Shown in pieces: positions 1 to 10,960 of a DNA stretch of 64,000 nucleotides (position 1 is its first letter; every line of letters begins with the position of its first letter). The stretch is taken from assembly GCA_001792895.1 (NCBI GenBank), contig MARA01000002.1:2790001-2854000 (forward strand). Direction: 5' to 3'. A model generated the notes under the pieces. The model saw only the letters and a program-made list of their open reading frames with translations. It was not told the DNA's origin and ran no database searches. The DNA is from Lentinus brumalis. Taxonomy: Eukaryota; Basidiomycota; Agaricomycetes; Polyporales; Polyporaceae. The position numbers and the translations under genes were made by a program.

Positions 1-3000
1 TCACAGAGATCAGAACTCTGTGCAGACGGTCGACAGACAGGGAGGGCGAACCGCCCACGCCGGGCCTGGATGAGGTCCACACTGGGTGGCATACGCGGAT
101 ACGCGGGCAGAGTGACAGGACGAGTGCGGGAGGGTCCTCCGAATCCGAGGCTCCGAGCTCCGAAAGCACGCATCCGAAAACCATCCCTGGACGGGCACAT
201 GAGTATCAGATGATTCATTCGATGGGCGGATTGACAGCTGCCTGTACCGTGTACGTATGCATCGACATCACTGGGGCGGGATGTCGATGATTGCAATTTG
301 CCCCGAGCTTTCGAGGAGGGCGTTCCATATGTGATATGTGCGTAGTGGAGGCATCTGCACCCCAGAATTGACGATGTGAACGCAGGGAGTTATCCGGTAT
401 ATTCACGCGGGCGCACGACGATGCGCATGGGGCCGCGCTGCTCATGCTGGCTTGGAGTGCGCTCGCGCGATACCCGCACCACCCGAGGACGTGGGTCCCT
501 GTTGTGGTCGTGCCCTTGTCCTCGTCCTCTGGCGTCGCCCATCGTCCTGTGCACCGTGCTGATGTGCGGGTAGCCCCGGGCGCGGACCCGGCCTCGCGTC
601 GAACAAACTATGATAGTATGGGACGACACAGCGGCCGATTTGGCGTCTGGAGTGGGCATTGGGAGTAGTTAGCCATCTGGCGGAGAGGTGATTATCATGT
701 TGGGTGATCGATATGCACCGCAGCGGGAGCAGACGACCGAGAGCAGCAGCTGGAGGACTGGCGTGCGGGCGGGCGGCTCTGCGGGGACGGGTGCGTGATG
801 GGCAGATGGACACTCGCCAGATGCTGCATCGCTTGCTCCGCCGACGAGCGCCCGACGTTTACGCAGCCAGCGTGACACCCGGACCCCAGACACCTCCGGG
901 CTACGAGCCAGATCTCGCCAGATCTCGCGAACCGTTCGGCAATTCTCGAGCAGCTTTGTGGCGTTCGGAAGCAGATTCTCACTCGCCGCCTACTCACTGC
1001 AACGAAGGCCCCCCGCCTCTTCGCGGGAAGAAGCAATCCGACTGCCCTCAGGCTATCCTGACCTGCCCACTGCCCGACCGCCAGAGCTCGCTCGACGGCG
1101 CTCTCGTCTGCACTCGCGTCCCTGCACGCATGAAATCCCACCGCGCACACGGCTTCGCCAGTCGGTCATTTGCGGACAGTTCCAGCTTATCGCGTCGCCC
1201 GGAGCAGTGATGACTCCCGTAAGGCTGCTTGATCAACAAATACGAACCTGGCAGCATCCCGCGATTTACTCTTCGTACGGACAGCTCGCCCGATCGGCCT
1301 TGTGATCTCATTCGCCCTTGAACGGGTACATCCATCTGTCGGGCCTACCCAGCGAATAGCGAGAGGACACGGATTGTATGAGCACAGTGACGGAACCTTC
1401 GGCGCAATGATATCACGCACAGTCCGCTTACATGCCCTGCGACACACCACCTCTCAGGCCCGGAGCAGGGGAGGCCATTGAATTTCCTGCACAGCTTGTG
1501 GGGGCTTCTGATCCCGGCTACCCGAAGGTTTGCGGCCTCAGGCATCAGGACCTGACGCTTGGAGGCTTGAATTGGCAGCCTCACCGCGCGAGTGCCATCT
1601 GTGCCATCGGAGATCCCGAACGCCAGTACAAGGCCCGCGCCCGAAAATGGCAGGCGCGCTCTCACCGAGCCATGCCCTTTGACCATCGATATGCCTGACA
1701 GCTTACAGTAGCGAGATTGCTGGCGCGTTGGGGCGATGAGGTGATGTCAGCCTAGTCGCCGTGCCAGCTCACAGACTGGCGGCATTGGTGGGAGAGCGTC
1801 GGAGAGACAAAGTTATCATGGACGCCACGATTGTATTGCCCGGATGTATTCCCCGCAAGGGGTGCGTGACGACTCCGCCTTTCACCGGCACAGGTGAATC
1901 CCAGCGACGACGTAGGTTCAGCGGCGTTATGGCCTTTTCCATACACTGGCAACCGCCTGTACGCTTCGGCCACTTATCAATTGGATGAAACGGTTCATTT
2001 TTGGTCTCGATCATGTACAGTGTCTCCTCCCTTCTGAGCCTGATAACGTTCTGTCCAACCATGGCTCAATGGCCCTGCGCTGCCTACGACGTCGGACAGA
2101 CAGCTGGCAGTTTCCGCAGCCATCGAGCCAGTGGCTCATCGGCACGGAAGGGTACGGGCCAGAGCGAGAGCTGGCATAGTGATCAGAACGGCTCCCGTAC
2201 AGTTCTGGAACGCGTCACCGGCATGTTGACCGCTACTTGAAGCAGCAAATGATTGTCAGACTGGCGGAGAGTTCGCGGACCGTCAGAACCCGCGGAATCC
2301 TCGAGGGGAACGCGACGTGGGAACGGGATACACGCGCGCACCGTGACAGAGCCCAGAAGCGGGCGCGGACACGGGCACAGATGCAGGCTCAGATTGTGGA
2401 TCTGGGGGCGGCGGCTGGGAAGGGTGCTGTTGCGGGAGGATGACAAGGTTTTCATTACACACCCGCACCCCAGAATTTTTCCGAACGCGCCGCTCTGATC
2501 AACTCGCTCGTTCTGCTATAGACTGCGAGTTGGCGCGCCACGGTCCGCGGGACGGGGACAAGGGGACGGCCGGTGTGTTATGCCTTATGAGTTGCCCCGC
2601 CTCATGGAATATACCAACAAATAACGCATGCAGCGGGCGGTTACTGGCACTGAACAAGAACAGGCGAGGACGCACCGCCGCGGAGAGAACGACAAGGGAA
2701 GGCTTGTCGCGCTTCCCAGCTTCTGTACCAAGGGGTGGTGGGGACGATGCTGGGGGAGGTGGTCATGTCCGATCGCCATGTGCCTGGGATGCGAAGAAGC
2801 CTGGGAGAGGAGCAGATATTGGCGTCCGGAATCCCCGAGTTGTCACTCCGCGAGTTGACCGACAATACACCTTGTACTGTCGAGATGCAAAAGTGCCGGC
2901 ACTTTTAAGACAGGTGCATGCGGCGGTCTCTTGACATATCGTATGAAATCTATCGTCGAGTCAGCAACAATTACCGACTTATCGTCGCTCCGGCATGCAC

Positions 3001-4908
3001 GTACTGCTGGTAACAATGTGCTCCATCCGCGGTGACCTGTCGACTTGAGCTCAAGGCTGAGACGGAATAACGCCGACTCAACGTGCACGATTCCGGGTGT
3101 CGACGATCTCGCTTGGGTGGGCGAGACACGGGTCGGTCCGCAACTCCGCGAACTCCGCAAGACGAGGCTGAGTCAAGTCTTCCCATGGACCGTCGTCGAG
3201 GCACGCTGCTGAGAACCGACGACAGAACCGACGACTTGCTCTGACAACATACCCACGTACGCAATACGACGACGCACTCAGGGCTGTCGTAGAGATCTCA
3301 GCCGTGGGCGTCGCTGCGGGATCGATCTGAAGCGGCGGACGCGAGCGGTGATGAGGCAGACTGCCGATCTATGTGCTCGTCGGTAGGCGGGATCTATCAG
3401 ACGAAATGAGCAGATTCATGTAAGATCTGAGCGAGACGTACGGCGACCCTGCTGAGAGCAGAAGCTATCTTGTCAAGGCTCGTTCGCCACAAGCAGCACA
3501 AAGCATCGCGGCAGAAATCTGCTTAAGCGACAGCTTCGACATCCACGGACACGAGTATGCGCCGCCCAGGCGGTTTGGGCGATGCGAGAAGCATGACGCT
3601 ATGTTGTCCCTGCGTCCAGGCCGTCGTCGTATAGGTTCCGCCCGGTCATATGAGGGCCGTCGGTGTGCTAGCGTGAGGCGTCGTTCAATTCACTGCGCAC
3701 CCTGACAGCTTGGTTAATTGTCAGAGAGTCACATGAAGGACAATGACGGCATAAACATACGGCACACTGGGGGCGGAACGTCTCCTCAGAAGAGATAACA
3801 TGGCCGCCATCCGCGCGGCGCACTAGTGGCAACACGTATGTCAGCGCACCGTAGCGGCTCCCATGGACTCCATGAAGAGACCGTCCAGGAATTGCTCCCA
3901 CCTTCATGTCAGCTTTTGCCTACGCTGTTGTCCTCGAGTGACCAACAGCTATAGGGTACGAAGTGTGACCAGAAGACGAGGCAAGCCTGGAGAGACCTTC
4001 TTTACGGCATTCTTCCCCACAGAGGGGCGCCGCGCGAGGGAGGGTGCTCGCAGCCGACTTACTTACGTCCTCTAGGGAGACGTTAAGTCCGGGCATGGGG
4101 GACGATCCGGTATGAGAAGATGCCCAAGGCGGTATGTTCAGTTGCACGCTGGAACGGAGGAAAATTTGATGACAGAAGATAATGTGAGAACATGGCCGCA
4201 TGTTCATGTCTTCTGTCTCCGGTACTCAAGCTAAGCCTCAAATAAGTACACCAGTCCACAGTCAAGATGTCAGAAACACATACAGTGCTCGCCATGCTTC
4301 GGCTGCGTCTGGTTGACGAGGAAGCGCGGGAGGTGGTTTCACCAACCACCGGATGACGTGGCTAACACAAGGAGGGAGCGCCGCGCGCGTGATGACTGCC
4401 GACAAAAGTGAAGGCAAAGCTGGACCCACAAATGTCCTTATTTGGCATGGTCTACGCCACGTGTATATTGCGCGTCTCCCCACCATCTCCGCGAACGCCG
4501 AACTCTGATCTATTATGGTTTAATACAAAGGCCTCGATACTCCTCGCAACACATAACTTTAAGTGTTGAGTGAGGGTTTCTGTTCGCCGGATTCTCAGTG
4601 TTCGGTATCGTATGGTCTCCATATACCGCACCACGCGGTTTCCTGAGTTCATTACCGAAGACCCCGACAGCTTCGCTACCAATTCGAAGGATACAATGAC
4701 TGCGCTCCCCTCCGACTGGAATCTAACAGAGTCTTGGGATACGTGATGGCCCCAGAGGATGCTTGACATGGTCCACTTGAGGCATCCAGTTTCCTATTTT
4801 GGCCAAATGGGTCACGTGGCAAAAATTCGGGCTCGTCACTGGGAGGGTGGCGGGTTCTGCTCTCCGTCTGCTTGCTCTGCTTCCTGGGTCCCCTACCTCC
4901 TCATTCGC
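1..4908. other. No gene recognised (5' part of window)
   Basis: I see no open frame here with recognisable protein character, and none that joins across plausible introns into a family I know. Open frames are short, overlap on both strands and have no consistent composition. A small imperfect direct repeat (an aaccgacgac unit occurring twice) lies near 3213-3235. No tRNA, rRNA or long terminal repeat was noticed. The last few hundred bases probably hold the promoter of the PPR-like gene. Confidence 0.5.
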
Positions 4909-6929
4909 ATGGCGCATCGCTGCGTACGCAAGTTTAGACTTGCAAGTACGAGCACACTCCCCCATGTCCGCCACGTACATGTGACCCCTTCCTGCCGTGC
5001 TGCGCTAGCTGTCCCGATCGCCGAATTTTCGACGGCTTCTTCCAGTTCATCTTCGCACTCCGACGAAAACCCTCTAGACGTCATTCGCAGGAGGAAGGTG
5101 GAAGATTTTAAAGGCCTCCTGTCTTTGCAGACACCGAACCACAACCGTGTATGGGGAAGTTACCTCGAGCTCCTGGAGTTCTTCGGGTCGGCCAAGGTCC
5201 CGCTGGAGATCCACCAGTCCGTGCTCCGGAAGTGCGCGCCGCCCGCAGTACACGTACGTGCTGTCTTTGCTCGGAGGATGGCGGAGGGGCAGAGATACAC
5301 GGAGGACGAGTTGTTCGAGTCGCGCTTCCAGAGGGTCATTCGCAACATACGCGCCGCAGGTGACACGCCCTCTCTGGAGGACTATCACTGCGTCCTGGAG
5401 ATGTTCGCGGCGGTTGGGAACTACAAGGGTTCGATGATGGTATTGCGGGAGATTGGACGCGTAGGACTCGTGAAGGAACCTCGGACGTACGCCCTCTGCC
5501 TTCAGGCGCTATGTCACCGCTTGACTCTCCCAGTGTGGCATCTTTACCGGCCCCCACTCGTGGCGGAGGTCACGGAGCACTGTCTGGACATTCTCAATGA
5601 GATGTCTACCAACGGAGTTCAGTACGCGTCCTACAACGTCGACCTTGCCTTCCGAATATTGAAGGAGACGATGAACATGGAAGGTTTCACCACTCTTCTG
5701 CGTCACGCATATGGTGTTGACCTGGCGTACCCGGATCGGTCACCTCTGGAGTACTGGGGCCAGATGCGCGGCGCGTCAAGCAGTACGGAGAGTCAGGCGA
5801 GTTTGCCTATGCAGATCCCCAAACCGCTCCCGTTCAATCTCGCTGCCTTCAACACTGCTCTTGACTACCTGGGACGGGCCGGAGATGTCTCGAAGCTCGT
5901 GCAGACGTTCGAGGTCATCACCACTCCATTAAATGCTTCCGCCTCCAACTCCGCGTTTGACGAAGAGGACGACGACGACTTCGGAGTCTCCAACCCGCAG
6001 GTCGCCCCGTACAAGCCTCCACACGTAGAACCGAACACGACGTCTTACCGCCTGCTGCTCAAGTGGATATCGAAGGCGGGCCACCCAGTGTTTGCGCGAC
6101 ATTACCTCCTCTGCGCTTTAGAGCAGGAACGGGAGCAGGGACGGCAGCTCCGCGAGTGGGCGCGTTCAAGATCTCCAGAAGACATCCCTTCTCCCCGTCT
6201 CTCTGTGACTCGTAGCCTTTTCCTCTCCGTATTCTGGTACGCGAACCGCCACAAGAACCTGGAGCTTCTCCGATGGATTCACGTCAAGGTCAAGCGTGTC
6301 ATTCGCTGGAAACAATTCGACATTTTGTTCTACGAGACCATTCGTGGACGGTGGATCGAGTCCGGTGTCTACCGCCCGGTACGTGATGTGGAGGATGACC
6401 TCAGCAGCGATCAAGGCGAGGACCTCCCGGCCGCCTCCTCGACGTCGCAATTCTCCTCATTTTTCAGCCCCTCCTCCTCCTTACGCCAACCTTCGAGCAA
6501 TCAAGCATCGGATGCTTCCTCGCCCTTTGCGGTGGATCTGGATGCGCCTCTGATTCCTCCCCGAAAGAGCCGAAGAAACTGGACATTGACCGTCACCTTC
6601 TCCTGCTCCGACGAGACCTCGCAGAGCTCCAGGAGTTCGAGCAGCACGTCGACGACATTTTCGGGCGGGACATGCAGCGCGTCAAGGAGCGGCTTGGCCG
6701 ACGCGTGTGGGTTGGGAAGGACATTTTCTTGCGGGACGTCGGACAGCGCACGGACGTGCCCAAGGAGGTGTGGCGCGACATCGTCACATTCCGCACACAG
6801 GCGGAGATCGAGGCGAAGAGGGAGGAGGAGCGGCGGGCGAAGGCGCTGGAGCGGCAAGCATCGTTGCCCGCGCCGTCGGTGCCGTTCGACGAGCGGGAGG
6901 AGCCGCCACATAAAATTCGGGAGTCGTGA
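4909..6929 (+). CDS. PPR-like mitochondrial protein
   Basis: Model of two exons, 4909-6378 and 6468-6929, giving about 643 residues. I chose the ATG at 4909 because it opens with an arginine-rich leader without acidic residues (MAHRCVRKFR...) that looks like a mitochondrial presequence; an in-frame ATG at 4759 would add 50 less convincing residues. The body is helical and repeat-like. Stretches such as PSLEDYHCVLEMFAAVGNY, followed about 35 residues later by EPRTYALCLQALCHR, resemble pentatricopeptide repeats, the RNA-binding helical hairpins of organelle expression factors. The intron 6379-6467 starts GTACGT and ends TTTTTCAG; it moves the frame to a charged coiled tail (LLRRDLAELQEFEQ, IEAKREEERRAKALERQ). 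Without it the ORF runs on in poor sequence to 6984. The RNA target is unknown and the PPR call rests on pattern only. Confidence 0.7.
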
Positions 6930-7461
6930 ACAGGTTCACGGTCCTGTGCGGTTGCTGTATTATAGGTGCGCGCACATATGGTGATACCTTTCACTGCTTA
7001 CTGACGGTTGTTTGCAGATACCACTAATCCCACACTACTACTATCCCAGGGTGTTGCATTGCGCTCTTTGGCAGTTGGTGGGTCCAATTTACTTCTTTCT
7101 GTGCATGCGACGGCTCATTGAATCCACACAAGGTTTACGTTGCTTGTGCTGGACCGTGTTACTGCCGTTGTACGCCGCGCGTTGCACCTAATGCATGCAG
7201 ATCTGGGAAACCGAACATCATTTCGAACCGGCGGGTGACAATCTGGTCGACCTCGACGTATACGTTCTCGAGGTAAGAGCTGGTGGTCGTGAGCGCAACT
7301 TGTACTCTTCGTATGAGAGCACGGCGCACTGTATGCCCACGCTGCCAGGGTCTCTGTCTACGGTGAAGTACGCGAGCACATGTCAGCGCTCCAAGACGGC
7401 AGCCCGTTGAGGTTAAGGTTCTCGCCAGCCCACCGTCCACAAAACGCGTGGGACGGGAGTA
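6930..7461. other. Intergenic, promoter side of the CCCH gene
   Basis: I see no coding signal between the end of the PPR-like gene and the TATA box of the CCCH gene. The interval would hold the 3' UTR of the first and the upstream promoter of the second. Confidence 0.4.
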
Positions 7462-7468
7462 TATAAAT
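7462..7468 (+). promoter_or_regulatory. TATA box of the CCCH gene
   Basis: TATAAAT lies 58 nt before the ATG at 7526, a good position for a short fungal 5' UTR. It is the clearest core promoter element in this part of the window. Confidence 0.6.
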
Positions 7469-7525
7469 TCGACAGGTTCACTTCTATCAGCGCCTCGTCC
7501 ACGATTTCTTCCAAGAACGATAACG

Positions 7526-8300
7526 ATGCCCGTTTGCTATCAGTTTGCGGAGAAGGGGACATGCAGGTTCGGCGATAGTTGTCGTTTTGAGCACATCCCA
7601 CATGCGCCTGTGTCTAAGGTACGTCTCTGGCCAACCTGTCTCTTGCAAGCCTCACTGACCGCCAAGACTGCACAGGAACAGAAGGCACCGAAGGCCAGGA
7701 AGGATGTTGATCAGCACAGACCAGTTCCCGACCACATCGTTGCATTCTTCAGTCGGTACCCGGAGTTCGACTACGATTCCGACCTCTCCTTCATCGACGA
7801 GTTCTATCGCATGTGCGACCACTTCGGCTGGCGCCGCTACAGCAACGAACGGGACCAGGCCCGCGACGCTATGCGTCGTGCCATGGTGCAGCAGTTCAAC
7901 CATACCTTTGGTACCAACGCCGAGGACCTCGCCTCCTGGCAAAAGTTGTGTGAGATCATCCAGATCGACCCAATCCCAGACAAGCTGAAGCAATGCCGTC
8001 GGGTACGTCTGCCGTCGTCGCACTGCATCGTACCGCCCTCTTACTATCGCTTGGCAGGCTGTCGTGACGTCTCACATCAATATTTGCGACCTCCTCGACG
8101 CTCCTTTCCTTGGAACGGCCCCGACCAGGTTCCCCACGGAAGTCGCGTTGAGTGTGTACACTCGGGCTTTTGGGAAGATATTTCCGAGAGACGAGGTCGA
8201 GGCTGGGAGCCTCCTGGAGTACTTGTTGCGTCACATCCTGAATCCACGGCCCGAGCGCGGGATACAGCGTGGTGTGAAGGGAGGACGTAAGACGTCGTGA
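7526..8300 (+). CDS. CCCH zinc-finger protein, paralogue 1 of 3
   Basis: Three exons, 7526-7618, 7676-8002 and 8058-8300, give 220 residues; both introns are phase 0 with good GT-AG ends. Residues 4-23 form one CCCH finger with spacing C-x8-C-x5-C-x3-H (C4, C13, C19, H23), a class that usually binds RNA. A charged linker follows, then a core with FFSRYPEFDY, an acidic and aromatic stretch (FIDEFYRMCDHFGW), AMVQQFNHTFG, DLASWQKLC, DPIPDKLKQCRR, and after the second intron HINICDLLD, KIFPRDEV and GSLLEYLLRHIL. I know no named domain for this core. I have the impression that CCCH proteins with it are widespread in Agaricomycetes, but could not check. It is the most complete of three tandem copies, has its own TATA box, and is probably the ancestral form. 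Confidence 0.8.
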
Positions 8301-8627
8301 GGATGTGCTTGGAATAGTTGTGGATGTATGACGTGGTGTCGAAAGCTGGGAGATATTGCGGTACATGTTCTGGACTTCTCGTATGCATGCACACCGCATA
8401 CTGTTCTCCCGCATCTAGCGACTTCATGAAGCACAGAGGTAGCGTGGCTTGATCTTGTCAGAATGCCTGATGTCCTGACCTCGCGAGATACAGACGGACA
8501 GCCTGTCTGCATTCTGCATCCATCCGCCTTCCCTCTCCGAGCAACAAGACGGCGGAGCGCCGACTGGAGACGTAAACGAAGCTACCGCAGCACACTCTTC
8601 TGCATCTCTTCTTCAAGTTCTTGGTAC

Positions 8628-8847
8628 TACAGCTGTTATCATATCGATAGAGACTTCGCGACACCTACGTAAAGATGTTCGGCAGAGGCGGACCACGAAA
8701 AAAGGTACTGCGAATCCAACTCAGTCTGGGCGGCGTCCTCGCGTAGGTTCGCTAGAGAGCGGACTCAAGATATTGATGAAGTCCGACCTCTTCCGAACAT
8801 CTTTACATAGGTGCCTCAAAGTCTCTATCGATATGATAACAGCTGTA
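8628..8847. repeat. Inverted-repeat (MITE-like) element
   Basis: Arm 8628-8693 and arm 8781-8847 are reverse complements over about 66 nt, with some five mismatches and one 1-nt gap; the outer 29 nt are identical. The spacer is 87 nt. Read from outside, each arm starts TACAGCTGTTATC, so TA flanks a CAGCTG terminus on both sides, as expected for a TA target duplication of a Tc1/mariner-type miniature element. It lies between paralogues 1 and 2, just upstream of the proposed start of paralogue 2. It could also simply act as a hairpin in that promoter. I noticed no second copy in the window. Confidence 0.7.
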
Positions 8848-8984
8848 ATGGACACTGATCCCGCGTGCTGCACGCATGTCTCCGAGTAGGGCGCAAGGTG
8901 GACATGAGGCGAAAACCCGTGAGCACAGCCAGGTCTTCCGGTTTCGCACTCGTTCCCTGGATAGCTCCGTCGCTCCGCAACACT

Positions 8985-9854
8985 ATGGTCAACGCCTGGC
9001 TCAGTTTACGGACGTCGCTGTTGCGGCCAGTTGTGAGAAGCATCGGCATTGCAGCTCATTGCAGAGCGAAGTCGACGTCTACTGGAGCAAAGGTTAGTGA
9101 TGATTGTCCTGAAGGCTGTTCACCCAACGGAGATCGTTGATGAGACCTACGTGTAGAAAGTGACTTCCAAGACCGCTCAGACCGTCAAACCCGTTGAAAG
9201 TGTCAAGACAGTGAAGACAGTCAAATCAGTCAAATCGGTCAAAGCGGTCAAAGCGGTCAAAGCGGTCAAAGCGGTCAAAGCGGTCAAAGCGGTCAGGGCG
9301 GCACGCAGGGCGGCCAAGCCTGACTGTATCGAACGCTTCTTTGCAAGCTTCCCAAAATTCGACTACCACCCGACTGCACCATTTCTCGATGAGTTCAAGA
9401 GGTTGACGGAGATGAAGAAGTGGGACGCCCAGCGGGAGAAGCGGGAGAAGAGAAAATTGCAGGAGGCCATGGTGGAGCAGTTCACGGTGATGTATGGTAG
9501 GAAGGAGAACGACCTCCTGGCGTGGCAGCGACTATGCCACGCGCTTGGAGTGAGGCCTGTACCAAAGACTTTGCACATATGTCGACAGGTGAGTAGATAC
9601 GCCTCCAGCTACTGCAGGTGCTGATTCGGCACCCTTCGACTCGCTAGCTGGTCACTGGGACTCATGTGAACCTAGTCGACTACATCGAGTCAAGAGATCC
9701 AGGACAGCCCGTCCGGACATTTGCGTCTGCGAAGGAGCTCAGCGACTACACGTATAAGACGGGGAAGGTCTACGGCCGGACAGCGGCCAAACGCTCGGGC
9801 TTGCTCCGCTCCTTGCTTCGTCACATAGCAGTATACTGCGATGACCTCTATTAG
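8985..9854 (+). CDS. Core-family protein with lysine tripeptide repeat, paralogue 2 of 3
   Basis: Proposed exons 8985-9092, 9157-9588 and 9648-9854 give about 248 residues, with both introns phase 0 as in paralogue 1. The first exon encodes a leader (MVNAWLSLRTSLLRPVVRS) rich in Arg, Leu and Ser with no acidic residue, like a mitochondrial presequence; an in-frame ATG at 8865 would extend it. There is no CCCH finger. Exon 2 opens with 13 units of the tripeptide V-[KE]-x or V-R-A (9184-9300), then the shared core: FFASFPKFDY, FLDEFKRL, AMVEQFTVMYG, DLLAWQRLCHALG, ICRQ, and after the intron HVNLVDYIE and LLRSLLRHI. Identity to paralogue 1 is modest, but motif order and intron positions show common descent. 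Start and first exon are uncertain: a phase-1 alternative (8876-9092 joined to 9161) also stays open. Confidence 0.6.
9184..9300 (+). repeat. 9-bp coding minisatellite
   Basis: Thirteen consecutive 9-nt units lie in frame in exon 2 of paralogue 2. Units 7-12 (9238-9291) are six perfect copies of gtcaaagcg; units 1-6 and 13 are variants. Each unit encodes Val-Lys-x (once Val-Glu-Ser, last Val-Arg-Ala). The perfect central block suggests recent slippage, so copy number may vary between strains. Confidence 0.95.
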
Positions 9855-10352
9855 CTCTGACCGGCGATATTGAATCACGATGATCGACTACAGCACGTAT
9901 TATGTATAGTACTTGTTACTTCTCAGTGATACCCATGGTATACTTGCCCTCCCGCGGCCACGAGTCACGGAGACATGCATCTCTAGTGTTGTTGGGCCGT
10001 GGTCCATGGTATCATTGCCTCGATTCACACCGGGTATGTAGCAAGCCCGCTACCGCAGCACAAGTACTTAGGAATGGCACGAACAAGCAGTGCGCTCATT
10101 GCCATGTGTCCTACGCATGGTGACTTTGGACATAAGATGCAATTGGTTGAGTAGCGAGAGTAGCGAGGACGTCGGCCCCTTTCCCGCAACTGAGACACTA
10201 TCCACTACTGCATCAACTGTGCGTCGTCCTCTGGTGTTCTCCCGGCCCAGGGGGAAGACTCATGCTCGGCTCTATAATCCGTAGGACATCCACTCGTACC
10301 CGGCGTCCGTGCATCCTGTCACCCTGCGGAGATATCAAGTGTTGGCAGCGGA
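9855..10352. other. Intergenic between paralogues 2 and 3
   Basis: I see no convincing coding exon. A degenerate direct repeat around ccatggtat lies near 9944 and 10002. A TATA-like ctataat is present at about 10271-10277, roughly 80 nt before the proposed single-codon first exon of paralogue 3. Confidence 0.4.
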
Positions 10353-10960
10353 ATGGTGAGTCACATTCGGACTCGGGCGTGTGATGCATCGGTGAAACGA
10401 GTCGCCTTGTCATTCATAGGCAGAGTCTGAGCCCAACCACATACACGAGTACTTTGCCAAGTACCCCGAGTTCGACTACAAGCCTGCCGCGCCATTTCTG
10501 CAGGAGTTCCGCCGACTGTTACGGTTCAAGGGGTGGAGTAACGACCCCGCTCGTCGCAAGATCGAGCGGGATGAAATCCACAACGCCATGGTCTTGCAGT
10601 TCAATGTCATGTACGGCAGGCGTGCGGACGATCTGAGTGCCTGGCAGAGCCTGTGCGACGCCCTGGGTGTTGACCCCATCCCTGACACCATCGCGCAATG
10701 CCGTAAAGTAAGCTCAAGTGCACAAGATAGAGAATGTTACCCCACTTACCTGTGTCTTACAGATCGTGAAGACCACACATGTGAACCTCGTTGATTTTCT
10801 CCAGCGACCCGACCCCGACAAGCCTGTCCAGACGTTCCCCAGCGAGCGGGCTCTGGCGATGTATTCCAAGAAACAGAAGAAGATCTTTCCGAAGTCGGAT
10901 GTCAACGTCGGGAGTCTTTTGAGAGACCTACTGAGGAGAATTCTCCGCCCACCTCCCTAA
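10353..10960 (+). CDS. Core-family protein without N-terminal module, paralogue 3 of 3
   Basis: Exons 10420-10707 and 10763-10960 are clear; they are separated by a phase-0 intron after the Cys-Arg-Lys codons, exactly where paralogues 1 and 2 are interrupted. The core is well kept: YFAKYPEFDY, FLQEFRRLL, AMVLQFNVMYG, DLSAWQSLCDALG, DPIPDTIAQCRK, then THVNLVDFL, KIFPKSDV and GSLLRDLLRRIL. Upstream of 10420 is a good acceptor (cattcatag). The only start I can join is the ATG at 10353-10355, immediately followed by a GTGAGT donor, so exon 1 would be one codon and the protein 162 residues. No CCCH finger and no lysine repeat are present. The start is the weak point: a first exon further upstream cannot be excluded, although the frame directly upstream of 10355 has no ATG before a stop. 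Confidence 0.6.

Noticed and set aside
4759..4908. Upstream in-frame ATG of the PPR-like gene as the start
   Set aside because: The 50 extra residues lack presequence character, whereas the ATG at 4909 starts a typical mitochondrial leader.
6379..6570. Apparent frameshift in the PPR-like gene
   Set aside because: A good 89-nt intron (GTACGT...TTTTTCAG, 6379-6467) joins the two frames in phase 0, so the gene is intact.
9238..9291. Short regular repeats as a CRISPR-like array
   Set aside because: Units are contiguous 9-mers in a coding frame with no spacers, in a eukaryotic genome; this is a minisatellite.
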